Positions 23,742 through 35,312 of a stretch of 64,000 bases of DNA are shown in pieces. A program made the translations under genes and the position numbers. Every line of letters starts with the position of its first letter. Within the stretch, counting starts at the first letter, position 1. This DNA comes from Dillenia suffruticosa (lineage: Eukaryota > Streptophyta > Magnoliopsida > Dilleniales > Dilleniaceae). The DNA lies in assembly GCA_033439265.1 (NCBI GenBank), contig JAVTVX010000027.1, positions 11,175,001-11,239,000 of the forward strand, given 5' to 3'. The notes under the pieces were generated by a model. That model made no database searches and was not told the DNA's origin. It was given only the letters and a program-made list of their open reading frames with translations.

Positions 23742-25650
23742 ATGGATCAAAAGTAAGTATAAATAATGAGAGAAAGAAAAGGAGAACTGAATCTCAAGAT
23801 ATAGATCCAACTAAATTCTCAGCTACACCCATTGTTGCATGAATTGGTTCTACTTCGCTTGTTGTTCAACGAGGACAGAATGCGCAAATCTCATTTCAAA
23901 GTATTGATGACACATCCATTCTGATAGAGGTAGAAATTAAACAATGGACTAAGGAAATGGAGGAAGAAGGACATGGTGGTGAAGAAGAAGGAGATGATGT
24001 TGATGTTGAAGAAGAAGGAGATAAAGTGAAATGCCAGCTCTACGTATAGTTGAAGCGATAAAAGATGATCCTTTTAAGAAGTAGCAAATGGAAAAAAATC
24101 ATGGGTTTGGAAACATATTTCTCCTATTGGCTTTGTTGTTGGTGTTGAAATGGTGAAATGCTACCATTGTGATTCAAAGCTGAAAGTCCATAAAATTAAG
24201 TCAACAAGCACCTACATCAGACACCTAAAAAATTATCAACAGTTTGTGAGGAAAATGAGAAGTACACAATCATCACTTATCAAGGCAACCAGAAAAATAT
24301 GATTGCATGTTAGTTTATGAGATTGAAAAGAAGAAGTTGAAGAATGTAATTGTAAATGTTGCAAATATTAGTTTGATAACAGACCTTTGGAAGTTAAAGA
24401 CCCAAAAAATTAGGTATATGGTTATAACGAACCATTAGATTGACTTTAATTGGAAATTGCAAAAGAAAATATTAAAAACAAAGTGTACATCGTACCGATT
24501 GACAATGCCTCTAGTAATGATTCGGCCGTAACTATTATGGAAAAAAACTTCTCTAGCTATAGCAAGTTGATGTGTGATGGAAAGATTTTTCACGTACAAT
24601 ACTGTGTACATATTTTGAACTTATTAGTTCAAGATAGGTTTAGGGAGATTCATGATATTGTTGACAAAATAAGGGATATGATTGATTACATCAACCGCTC
24701 CGAAATTAGGGTAATAATTTTTTCTGAATGTGTAGTTAAAAGAAACTTGGTTAGTCTTGAAAAATTTTGATTAATGATTGTAAAACCCGTTAGAACTAAA
24801 CATTTGATATTCTGAGATATGCTTATGATTTTCGTGTTATTTTTTCAGTTTTAAAGAATAAGACCCCAGATATATTTATTGTCCAACAGTGGATGATTGG
24901 AATAAAATTGCTAAGGTTTGCAATGTGTTTGAATATTTTAAATCTGCTACATTGCTTGTTTCTGAGACTGACTATCCAACTACAAATTTGTTCTTCAAGG
25001 AAGTGGCTCGCATAAAGAAGATGTTGGATTAAAAAATTTTTGATTCCGATAATTTCATCGCAAGAATGATAAAAAAAATGAAAATCAAATTTAATAAATA
25101 TTGTGGTGAAGTTAATTTACTTATGGGAATAACTACTGCGTTAGACCTTACAAAAAAGCTAATTTTTGTTGAGTATTATTATGAATTCATGGTTGGAGAT
25201 GATATAGCCAATCAGTATGTTAGCGAGGTGATAAATGTTCTATATAAGGTGTACGATGAATACGCTTTCGCTGAATCCTTGCACGGCAAAGACCCAGTTT
25301 CATCATCCCATGCAAGTTATTCTACTCGAAGGTCAGAATTTCCTCATGATACTAATGCTGGACTTGAAGATTTTGTTAGAAGAAAATTTGGTACACGTAC
25401 TCAAATCAATAAATTAGATGATTATTTGGCTAAATCTCTCAAAACAAAATCAGATAAGGATGAAAGTTTGGAGTGGTAGAATGTCAACAGATCACTTACA
25501 AAGTTTTATATCAGATGACTTGAGACATATTAGACATTCCTCTTAACACAGTAGTATTAGAGGTTGCATTTAGTACAGAAATGTGGGTAATAGACACATA
25601 TCATGGTTCTTTGGCTCTAGAAATAGTTCAGGTACTCATGTGAAGGAGAT
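23742..25650 (+). pseudogene. hAT transposase, broken
   Basis: Blocks in hAT order: an acidic N-terminal stretch (about 23930-24030); a BED zinc finger (about 24090-24250: SWVWKHISPIGF, then KCYHCDSKLKV and TYIRHLK); the core (24450-24770: YIVPIDNASSNDSAV, a reading of the conserved VDNASANN motif, then IFHVQYCVHILNLLVQD); the middle region (24960-25260: LFFKEVARIKKML, then CGEVNLLMGITTALD); and the C-terminal dimerisation region (25395-25640: KLDDYLAKSL, EW-stop-NVNR, and VLEVAFST where VASESAFST is usual). Stops at 24768, 25032, 25478 and later, plus a shift near 24770, make it non-functional. Transposases of this family cut out and reinsert the element as a dimer. Confidence 0.85.
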
Positions 25651-26419
25651 CGGTTGTGAAAATTTTATGGGGTTAAAAACAAGGTAAAGGTAAGTATTAA
25701 TTTTTATTAAACAATTAATATATATTGTGTTAAATTTTTGTTAAACAATTTCATTGAAATTTCATATATATTTTGCTAATATATTCTTTTTTGTTATTTG
25801 CAGAAAAATATCATTATAATGAAGGAAATTCCATTAGTACGTCCAACAAAAAGTAAACAAATAACCATGATATAAACAATTAATCGACTTTATTTTCTTA
25901 TTTTTGTTGTTGGCATGGCTTTATTTTCATATCACTTATGACTTATAGATTGAGTTGTTGATTGCTGGAGGATATTTCTAGAGGATACTGTTGAATTATT
26001 GTTTACTTGACATACATTTATTTCTCAAATATTGTTGTTGGGAAACTTGAGTGCTGGAGTTGAAAGATATTGTTGGCTTGTTGTCGGAGGATGTTGATCT
26101 TAGATTTCGTTTGAGTACTTTTATTTACATGATATCATGTTGTGGTTAAGATTTGATATAGTTTTATTTTGAATGAACTGTTACAAATATAATATATAAC
26201 TAATTATAATTTGTATGGTTGTAAATTTATGTAGTTGGATTTATTCAATAGTTGTTATCGATTTTATTTAATATTTATATAATTGGAAACCGGATTGTAA
26301 TCGTATCCAATTAGAATTTTCAATTAAAGTATATTTGAATTTGGAATGTCCAAAAAACATGTGAAATTCTGTTAATTTTGAAACAGTGAAATTCTGTTAA
26401 TTTTGAAACAGGGAACCTG

Positions 26420-26645
26420 ACTTTGTTCTTGAGCTCGGGTATGATCCCGAATTCGAGCTCGGCCTCGAGTATGATCTCGAGGGTCCAATCTCGCACGGTT
26501 CAATACCGTGATACTCGAGCTTGAGCAACTCGATCACACTTCGAGTCGAGCTCGAACTGTATAAATGTACGCTTGCCGAGCTCAAACTTGAGCTCGAGCC
26601 TAACCAAAAAACATTAGAGTCGAGCTCGGGTATAACTACTACCCG
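26420..26645. repeat. Subterminal GAGCTCGA/CTCGAGCT cluster of the hAT element
   Basis: About ten overlapping copies of CTCGAG, GAGCTCG or their variants in about 220 bp, in both orientations. A smaller matching cluster lies near the other end (21960-22035). In hAT elements such subterminal repeats are the usual transposase-binding sites; that role is inferred here. Confidence 0.7.
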
Positions 26646-26674
26646 ACTCAACTCAAGTGTCATAACATCTTTAG

Positions 26675-27852
26675 TCTTCAATTGGCTGCTTTCAAATGAA
26701 GCAAAGCCTCCACTTAACACTTCCAACGTGTTGCAGGCTTTGAGCATCTTGCATTTTCTCTCGTGTGTAATGTTTGTTACAAGAAATGGTACCTTGTAGA
26801 TGACTAAGCATGGAAGGCAGCATTTCATCTGCACTATCAGATTGCTCTGCCATTTGTCCTACTCGAAATGAGTGACCATTTTATAAAAGCTAAGATGTAA
26901 GAATAAATTAATGACATTTTTTTTTTAATTATCACGACACCAAACAAAGCATACCAACCGAAAGTAATATTGATATACCTTGATTTGCAGCATTAATAAC
27001 TTCTAATATAGTGTTAGAAGCACGAATTTGTGCCCTAAATGAGGCGTCGTTTGTTGTCTGATAAGATGTTGAAGGAATATTTCTTTCCTTTGTAGAAGCA
27101 TTCTCTGACTCCAAAATAAAAGCCTTCAATTCATCGGCTTGGCAAGCAATATAACTTTCTAGTCATGTTGCCAAAGGCTCTTTTTTTTTTTTTTTTCCTT
27201 TTGAGTGATCAGTCAAATTTGGGCATATAAAATTAGATAGCAGAAATTAGTATTGGGAAACATTAATGCACCTGCAGAGAGTGGTTTAGAAGGTTCTAAC
27301 ACCTTGCCAAAACCACCTACACTGCTTATTTAGTGCAGAGGAACTCGACTGGATTGCAGAACAGAATCAACCGACGAGATTATTTTCGTTAGCAAAAATG
27401 TTACACCAGCATCACCAATGACTGAAGAACCAATATGTGTAAGTCTTTTAAGGTTAGAAGGGGCAGCATTCTCATTAGCAACGCGAATCTGTCGACATCC
27501 AATCTCAATCCATGTTTTTTTCCTTTTAAATAACATTAGCTGTCTTTCTTCATCAGACATAGAACGATATTTTTCCCTTGCCCGATGATTTTTTTCAATT
27601 CGATGCTTTTCTTCAATAGAAGGAATATTAGCAGTTTGTCTGACATCACTGGCCAGAGGCTTCGCAACCTAAGCCATAGTCCGATTGTGTCTTCTTTTCA
27701 ACAAAAGTGAAGACTCTTCCTCACACGTCATTGTTGCATACCTTTCACGCCTTTTATGATTCATTTCCAATCGATGTTCCTCCTCAATTAACTTCTCAGA
27801 GGATGAATCAGGTTTTCACAAGTGATGATCCTCCATGTTCATGGTATAGCTA
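26675..27852 (-). pseudogene. Helitron N-terminal coding region, decayed
   Basis: Two diverged copies of a basic motif lie in tandem on the minus strand: HRLEMNHKRRERYATMTCEE with SSLLLKRRHN (about 27780-27690) and HRIEKNHRAREKYRSMSDEE with RQLMLFKRKKTW (about 27610-27520). Similar basic repeats precede the Helitron-like N domain in other plant Helitrons. A second open block at 27170-26985 ends at a good splice donor (AAG|GTATATC). I do not recognise a function for these parts. The region abuts the young copia insertion on the right (AGCTA duplication) and the hAT on the left. Confidence 0.6.
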
Positions 27853-28238
27853 TGAAAGCATTCTCTTTTGCATTTACAGCGAAATAAATGTTGAATGTCC
27901 CAAGATCTAGGGTCGGATCACTAACCTTTTCGATGTACGGGTCCGAAGAATGTCACCAATGGATCAATCTCCTTTCTCTTCCACAATCCAAGAGTCCTTT
28001 TCGTAGAATGGTATATGATATATGTAGATCTTCTTCCTTACTTTTTCATTTTTTCTCTCAACCCTCTTTGAACTCCATGGATGGAATAATGGGGATGGTT
28101 ATTGTGGGGAGTTGGAGTTGGTTTTTTCCATAAAAAACCACTCCCTCCCTTCCCTCCTTTGGCAAATTCAAAATAAGGAAAATGGGTTTGGGTCAAACCC
28201 ACATGGGCGACCCGACCCGGTTTTTTCCTTAACTTACA
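27853..28238 (-). repeat. 3' LTR of the young copia element
   Basis: 386 bp, bounded on the plus strand by TGAAAGCATT and TTAACTTACA. Identical to the other LTR except at position 27961. Confidence 0.97.
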
Positions 28239-29315
28239 TCTCCCACTCGCACATGAGGGTTAGACCTACATTTTACTCAATCACTTCCATATACCATCGA
28301 TTTCATACAGACAAATGGATCGTGTGACCAGCGAATACATCAAGAGCTCATAACTACACACCGTTTAAGGATATATAGCAGCTCAAGATCTAATATTATG
28401 AGGACATCAAGTCTCGCTATACCCCAGACCTCTTTTTACTATATATATATATAGAGTCACTGTACCTCTTATCCCTCTATTAATAAACGAGAGCATACTT
28501 GACTCATCTCAACTATGCATTCACAATTATGTTTCAGAACATCAAGTTAAAAACATAACTGGCCAGTCTGTGAATACAAAAATTATGTACAAACTTTAAG
28601 ACAGTCTTCCTTTCGCACTACTATCTTTCCACTTCATTTTAGCTGCTTTCCTAGTCATGTACCGCAAAACCGAATCACGCATGATCTATTGGTTACATGC
28701 TAAAGTAGCAACACTAAAATAAACTTTCAAGAAACAGGCGAAAGTCTTAAGGGTATTAAATGAGGTTAATTACAAACCTCTGGATCTCACACAATGAGAT
28801 AGAGGGATTTATCAACTCATTTCCCATAGGGTCACTGAAAGCACACGTGGTATGAACACGTGCTACGATGTCTTTTCTATTTATTTAGAAGCGTATGTCT
28901 ATTTCAGAATTATAATACATCGTACAGGTTTTAGTCCAAGTATATCACGATACTGACTTGATTCTCTCTTCTTATAAATCCTCCAAAAACTTTTCCAAGA
29001 GAGAACCACACCTGGCTTCTAGACAAGTGTAATGGATTGTGGGAAATTCATTTCGATTATCCAATAAGTAAATATCAACGATAATCTCATCTTAGTTGTG
29101 TACTAAGGTGGCTAATTTATGTTAATTATCCAAAATTAACATTGCCTCATCTCTACATATCACATAGATATTAGAGGCGATTGCTCGTGTGAGAGAGCCA
29201 ATCTTCCAAACTTGTCCGACATACTTTTTAATCAAGACATAAGAACTCGCAAATGCAAAAAAATTCAAATGTCATATAATAATGAGCATTACATCACGTT
29301 CATTGCTTATACATA
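28239..29315 (-). other. 3' non-coding region of the young copia element
   Basis: No coding content seen. It contains a (TA)n run at about 28438-28454 and ends against the LTR in the polypurine tract (minus strand GTGGGAGA). Confidence 0.75.
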
Positions 29316-29318
29316 CAA

Positions 29319-32300
29319 TTACACTCTACGCAATCCTAGAGATTTTACATGTTTCAGAAATACATCTCTAGATATCGGTTTCGTAAATGGATCAGCCACC
29401 ATTAAATGCGTAGATAAATACTTCAATGTCACCTCTCCTTTTTCAACAATGTCTCGAATAAAGTTGAATTTCGTATCAATGTGTTTGGTTTTCCCATGAT
29501 ATTTGGGATCTCTCGTATAAGCGATTGCTGCTTGACTATCACAATAAATTGTCACAGCTCCCACTGTGTCGCTTACAATCCCTAAATGTTGAAAAAAACG
29601 TTTCAACCAAACACACTCCTGAACTGCTGAAGCACAAGCTACAAACTCTGCTTCCATCGTCGACAGTGATACACATGTTTGTTTCTTACTTCTCCAAGAG
29701 ATTGCGCCTTTATTTAGCAAGAAAACATAACCTGAGGTGGACTTACGTTCATCTAAGTCACCACCCCAATCAGCATCTGTGTATCCGCTCAATAACAAGT
29801 CATTTCCTTGATAACAAAGGGAATAATTCGCAGTTCCTTTCAGGTATCTTAGAATCCTCTTCACAGCTGTCCAGTGACCTTTACCTGGATTGGATTGATA
29901 CCTGCTGACCAAACCCACGGCATAGCAGATGTCAGGGCGAGTACACATCATAGCGTACATCAGACTCCCAACAGCGCTGGAATACGGTACTTTTGACATC
30001 TCATGTTTTTCTTCAGCGGTCTTTGGGCACATTGCTAAACTTAAACTTTCGCCTTTAGCCACAGGAGTATCAATAGGTTTACAGCTATCCATCCTAAATC
30101 GTTCCAAAATCTTTTTAATATAAGATTCTTGAGATAAAGCTAACAATCTCTTAGAACGATCTCTGTGGATCTTAACACCCAGTATGTACTCTGCTTCACC
30201 CATGTCCTTCATTTCAAAATTTGATGATAACCAACTTTTGATATTCAGGACATACTCCATATCATTTCCGGCCAACAATATGTCATCGACATACAGACTT
30301 AGAATTACAAATTTATCATTGGACTTTTTCACATAAACACAATGGTCTTCGTCTATCATTACGAAGTCGTAAGAGATTACGGATCTATGAAATCTCAAAT
30401 ACCATTGTCTTGAAGACTGTTTAAGGCCATAAATTGATCTATTCAATTTACAAACTTTATTTTCTTGACCTTTAACAATGAAACCTACTGGTTGTTCCAT
30501 GTAGATTTCTTCTTTAAGTTCTCCGTTGAGAAACGCAGTCTTCACATCCATTTGATATAATTCTAAATCTAAATTGGCTACAATAGCTAATAATAAGCGA
30601 ATAGAGGCAAATCTCACTACTGGTGAAAATGTTTCTTCATAATCAATACCCTCTTGTTGGGTATAACCTTTTGCCACCAATCGAGCTTTGTACCTCTCAA
30701 TTGTTCCATCAGCTTTACGTTTAACTTTAAGAACTCATTTGTTCCCAATAGGTTTGCGCCCAGGTGGAAGATCAACCAATTCCCAAACATAGTTGGAATC
30801 CATCGACTCTATTTCTTCCTCCATTGCTTTTATCCACTCATCCTTGGCAGGACAAGATAAAGCCTCGTTCACATTTTTCGGCTCATCCTCGTCCTGTGGA
30901 GAAATGATGAAGGTGTGCCCTTCAATTTCGTAATGACGTTTGGGCACAGCTTTCCTAGTACTTTTCCGAATTGATGATTCGGTTGGATCGTTAGAATTTG
31001 AATCCCTCCCACTGGGATCATCTGGGGATTCAACTTCTCGTAATTCCCTTGATCCATCCTGCACGGAACCATCATTTGAATTATTTAATTCAAACAAAGG
31101 TTCTCCTTTTGTTGTATCACCTTTACTAGAAAAATCTTTTTCCAAGAACGTTACATTTCGTGATTCAATTTCGGTTACAGTACCATCTTCTCTTTCACCG
31201 ATGAACACATAACCTTTTGACTGATGAGAATATCTAATAAAGATACATTTCTTCCCCCGGGGACCTAGCTTTCCAAATTTATTGGAAGGGTCATGAACAT
31301 ATGCTGCCGATCCCCAAGGTCTAAGATCAGTCAGACTTGGTGTCCTACCAGTCCATAGTTCATACGGTGTTGTGGGTACTGTTTTTGAAGGCACTCTATT
31401 TAAAATATAGGTCGCAGTTAATAATGCATCTCCCCAAAAGGAAATTGGCAAGTTAGCCTGCGCCATCATAGATCTCGTCATTTCTAACAACGTCCTATTC
31501 ATCCTCTCAGCAACACCATTCTGTTGAGGCGTGTGGGGAATAGTCAATTGTCTAATTATTCCTTTTTCATTACACAGATCATTGAACTGATCTGATAAAT
31601 ATTCACGCCCTCGATCTGTCCTTAAGGCTTTAATCGTTCTATCCATTTGATTCTCCACTTCATTCATATAGCGTCGAAAACACTCAAGTGCTTCAGACTT
31701 GTGAGTAATCAAATAGACATGACCAAAACGCGTGAAATCATCAATAAAAGTAATGAAATATGACGCTCCATGCCTAGCCTTCACATTCAATGGACCACAA
31801 ATGTCAGAGTGAACCAATTGTAATGGAAGTTCAGCCCTCACGGCTTTTCCAAAAGGTTTTCGAGTCATCTTCCCGGCAAGACAATATTCACAATTCGGTA
31901 AATCAACTTTAGTAAGTGAACCCAATAGTCCTGCTTTCAGAAGTCGATTCATCCTGTCCTGCCCTATGTGACCAAGTCTAGCATGTCATACTTTATCATC
32001 TATATTAGCATTACTAGAAGAGCAAACATTTAACGAAATATAACGATCAGTATAACAGTTAAACATTTGTCTGTCACAATCTAAAGTAAGAAATCCATTT
32101 AACAGATGTCCAGTACCATAAAACACACCACCATTATAAATACAAACCCTATTACGAGTAAAGTTCAAGTCATAGCCAAGTTTAAGAAGAACAATAACAG
32201 AGACTAAATTTCGTCGAATTTCTGGTGCAAAGAGAACATCATGTAAGATTAGAGTTTGGCCACTTCGTAACTCCAGTTTACAAGTGCCAATTCCTTTGAC

Positions 32301-33392
32301 TTCTACTCTTGTATTGTTTCCTACGTATATCCATCTTGCACCAGGAGGAACTCGACGAAAGTCCACGAACGCTTCTCGATCTCTTGTCACATGGTCTGTT
32401 GCTCCTGAGTCTATAATCCACACAGGATATGATTCAGAAAGTAAAACAGTACTAGAGACATATATAACACTTAGAGAAGCGTTACAAGGTGCTACCTTTT
32501 TCGGCTCGGGACATTCTCGAGCGAAATGACCAAGAGCTTTACAATTGTAGCACTTCAGTTTGCTCTTATCCTTCTTTTTCCAAAACCGCTTGCATTTGTT
32601 CTTGCGGTTGGAATTGCTCTTCTTAAACCCTTCCGCAATATCCTTCCCTTTCTTGCCCTTGTTCTTGTTCCCTTTCCGTTTAAAGCCCGCAACTTTCTGG
32701 GAACTTGACTCAGCTACAAAGGCATTAGAAATCGATTTTGCAGCACCAAGCCGCTCATCTTCGAGTTCTACGTGGCGAGCAGCATCAGCGAAAGTCTTAA
32801 TGCTATCATTGTGAGTCAGATTGACCTTCAAGTGCTCCCACTGGTCTGGAAGGGATCGGATTAAAGCTTGAACCTGTTGCTCATCAGATAAAACATGACC
32901 TGCTGACTTCAATTCCCTTTTCATGTTTGACATGGTTCTGAGGTGTAGTTTGATATTGTGATCGGACTTCTTTTTGTACGTGTCAAACTTGATAGTCAAC
33001 TGTCTCAGACGGGTCACACTGGTACCTCCATACTTCTCTCTGAGGTACACCCATATGTCATGAGCAGTAGGGAATTGCTCACATTCATGTATGAGATCAT
33101 CAACTACAGAACTAACCAGAATGCCACGTGCAGTGGAATTTTTCTTCTTCCACGCCTGGTAAGCTTCTTGATCTCTTCTTTGTTGAGCAGTGTTTCCAAT
33201 TCCAGGGTCTTGCATGATATGGTTGATACCCTCCAAGGCATCCTGCTCTTCCAGCACATACCATATCTTGTGGCGCCAAATGTCATAATTGTCGCCATTA
33301 AACTTATCACCTTTATTCAAATCTGCTATTATTGATTTTGATGCCATGGTCTGGGTTTTCAAAGAGAGACTATTATAAGTATTCATGCTCAT
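29319..33392 (-). pseudogene. Copia gag-pol polyprotein with two in-frame TGA stops
   Basis: One uninterrupted frame of 1358 codons apart from TGA at codons 469 (31988-31986) and 886 (30737-30735); both replace a Trp that is conserved in relatives. Domains in order: gag; CCHC zinc knuckle CYNCKALGHFAREC (about residues 281-294); aspartic protease DSGATDHV (about 326-333); integrase with its HHCC zinc region (about 470-510), SDICG/TDRGREY and the DDE glutamate in QQNGVAERMNRTLLE; RT with YVDDILLAG (about 1033); RNase H with DADWGG, STMEAEF and [11 protein letters not shown] to the C terminus. Translation may start at MSMNTYN (33392) or at the internal MASKS (33347), the more usual start of this gag type. 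Everything else looks intact, so only the two stops clearly disable it. Confidence 0.95.
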
Positions 33393-33747
33393 TCATTCAT
33401 ATAATTTTGTACATGAAATCTAATAAATTTATCATAAACGAACATAAGGTGTAAACTCGAAAGATCACTAAGTTCCCAATCATCATCCATCATCCAAATG
33501 TTTGATTATCATAAATTTGATTTCAAAGTAACAAAATTCTTTTAATCTTAGGTGAGAATTACTTAAATTCTTCCAACCTAAAAACTCCCACAAAAAATCA
33601 TGTGAATTTAGAACATATCTCTTCACATGCTCGCATAAATATACAACGTATGCACATTGTTGATACAAAAAATTACATCATATGTTCATGGCATTGTTCT
33701 CATTACAGTAGATAACTATGCACAAAGAAGGAAAAAAAAATATATAA
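33393..33747 (-). other. Leader segment between the extra ORF and gag
   Basis: AT-rich. I see no gene, repeat or clear motif. Confidence 0.5.
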
Positions 33748-34242
33748 TCAAATTTCTTTTTTCTTGTCTTTCTTATCTTCCATATACATGCGAGTGACCA
33801 TATTGACCATCCCAACTGAAAGTCTATCTCTCGGAGTAAATCTCCTAACAGCTTGGGGTGTAGAGCCATTGATCTTTAGAGATAACGCCCTTTTCATTTT
33901 AGTCTCTATCTCCTTAGCTCTCCACATCTTAAGCAATTTTAGTCTGAAATCTTTAAGGTAGAGACGCTTATTGTCCTCTAATATTTTGTCAGCCATTCCA
34001 ACCAAATGATCAGAGAGAGAGTTTCTTATAATTTTAATCTCGGCTTCATCGCCTCCAAACCAGTGACCCAAACGTCGAAGTTCATAACGTTTTCGACTCA
34101 TAACCCACAAATGTTGCGGCAAAGTATGCGTTGCTTTCATCCTATAATGCAACATCATATATAGCTTTGCCAAACGTTCTGGGGTCCTCTCATCTCGGCA
34201 TCTCCCCCGGAGAGGTGCAAGGGTACGTCTGATTCTCACCAT
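33748..34242 (-). CDS. Unrecognised 164-residue basic protein encoded in the retrotransposon leader
   Basis: An intact sense-strand frame starting MVRIRRTLAPLRGRC and ending DKKDKKKEI, lying between the primer site and gag, about 355 bp upstream of gag and in a different frame. The protein is rich in Arg/Lys and Met throughout (KMWRAKEIETKMKRALSLK; KRYELRRLGHWFGGDEAEIK) and has a Lys/Asp tail. It looks largely helical, with no signal peptide, zinc motif or membrane segment. I do not recognise the family. The two older copia elements show no equivalent in their leaders. It could be a captured host exon or an accessory nucleic-acid-binding protein. It could also be a chance ORF, but 164 codons in an AT-rich leader with an even amino-acid mix argues against chance. 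Confidence 0.45.
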   Translation of the reverse strand: MVRIRRTLAPLRGRCRDERTPERLAKLYMMLHYRMKATHTLPQHLWVMSRKRYELRRLGHWFGGDEAEIKIIRNSLSDHLVGMADKILEDNKRLYLKDFRLKLLKMWRAKEIETKMKRALSLKINGSTPQAVRRFTPRDRLSVGMVNMVTRMYMEDKKDKKKEI

Positions 34243-34411
34243 ATCCCTAAAATGGGGTAAATATTAGATTGGTCACGAAGCCAACCAAACAAAAAAATTT
34301 TTTATTTTATTTTATTTTTTTTTTTAAACACCATCCACAATTTATACTTAAATTAATGAGTACAAATCAAATATGTGTTATAAAATTTAATTCGGGTAGG
34401 CATAATCTGGA

Positions 34412-34462
<51 letters not shown>

Positions 34463-34635
34463 CATGTGAGAAATTTTCAGAATTTTGTCTCACTTGTTAA
34501 TTGATTTTTTTCTGCAATTTTCAAATAAAATTTATAACTTAATGAATATTTTCAGTCATAAAAAATAATTTAAAAATACAGAAAAAAGCAATCAAAAAAT
34601 AATAAAAATAAATAAAAAAAACGGGGCCTGAGAGG

Positions 34636-34735
34636 GTGCTTCACGCGCCCTCACGCGCCGCTTGGTTGCGGCGGCGCGTGGGTGACTCGCCCACGCGCCC
34701 AGGCGGCGCGTGAAGCCCACGCGCCGCCTTCCCGG
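34636..34735 (-). other. GC-rich leader island with repeated CACGCGCC/GGCGCGTG words
   Basis: Six CACGCGCC or GGCGCGTG words in about 90 bp, in both orientations, so the RNA could fold into strong stems. It is surrounded by AT-rich sequence. Copia elements 1 and 2 have a related island at the same place. Confidence 0.65.
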
Positions 34736-34874
34736 AGGAATCCGGCCACCGGATTTTGCCTACCCCCCCATTTTTGGGGTCTCTGAATCTAATGGTGCTT
34801 TCAGTTTTCTGATCTGAAGTCTGGATCATGACGTTTGGGCTTCATAACCCACGGCCCGAGAGTGGGATTTGTGC

Positions 34875-34906
34875 TGACGTCATCGCTGACGTCACTGCTG
34901 ACGTCA
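34875..34906. promoter_or_regulatory. Three TGACGTCA palindromes at 12-bp spacing
   Basis: Exact TGACGTCA at 34875-34882, 34887-34894 and 34899-34906. This is the canonical bZIP (CRE/TGA-type) binding sequence. It lies downstream of the 5' LTR in the leader, where an internal enhancer is plausible. Binding is inferred. Confidence 0.6.
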
Positions 34907-35299
34907 CTTCGTCTTCTTCATGCAGAAAAAAAAATTTTTCTGCATTTTAACCCTAATTTCCCTAAATCATATCTCATTCATTTCTGAACCGTTTCGCATG
35001 TTCTTTATATGGTTGGAAAGGATTTTTGATGGGGAATTTAACCATACAAATATTAAATCATGAAACCTATCATACAAATAGATATGAGCATTTTTATTTT
35101 CGACTAGGGTTTCATTTTTCTCCAAAAATACATAACGGCTATGCATGAAACTTTGCAGATCAATTCATAACATCATGGGTACTCTACCTTTCAAATTTCA
35201 AAGCATTTCGTGGTCTATAATGAAAGTTACCATTTTCAATTTTTTAAGAAAAATGAAAACTCGAAAATACATCAAAAAATAGGAAACACCCTAAATCAT

Positions 35300-35311
35300 G
35301 CTCTGATACCA
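35300..35311 (-). promoter_or_regulatory. Primer-binding site of the young copia element
   Basis: The minus strand reads TGGTATCAGAGC, a full match to the plant initiator-Met tRNA 3' end complement, one base from the LTR. Confidence 0.95.
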
Positions 35312-35312
35312 A

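Larger units (their letters stand above)
21906..26673 (+). mobile_element. hAT-superfamily DNA transposon with decayed transposase
   Basis: A decayed hAT transposase (about 23.7-25.65 kb) sits between ends that face each other as imperfect inverted repeats (AAGGGTGTTATGA at 21906 and its inverted counterpart TCATAACATCTTTA at 26660). Both ends are followed inward by many copies of CTCGAGCT/GAGCTCGA words (21960-22035 and 26420-26640). Terminal hypervariable motif repeats are typical of hAT elements. I could not find a convincing 8-bp target duplication, so the exact borders are provisional. Outside both borders the sequence returns to Helitron. Confidence 0.65.

Noticed and set aside
21897..26681. 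8-bp target duplication for the hAT element (GTTTGTAG versus GTCTTCAA)
   Set aside because: Only about half the positions agree, so I do not accept it as a duplication.
27888..28133. 81-codon ORF present twice (also 35348-35593)
   Set aside because: It lies inside the two LTRs of the young copia element and is on the strand opposite to its transcription.
32284..33335. Several plus-strand ORFs of 60-125 codons
   Set aside because: Antisense shadows of the copia gag frame.
29319..33392. The two TGA codons as recoding (selenocysteine or readthrough) signals
   Set aside because: Both replace conserved Trp and are explained by single C-to-T changes; land plants lack selenoprotein machinery.
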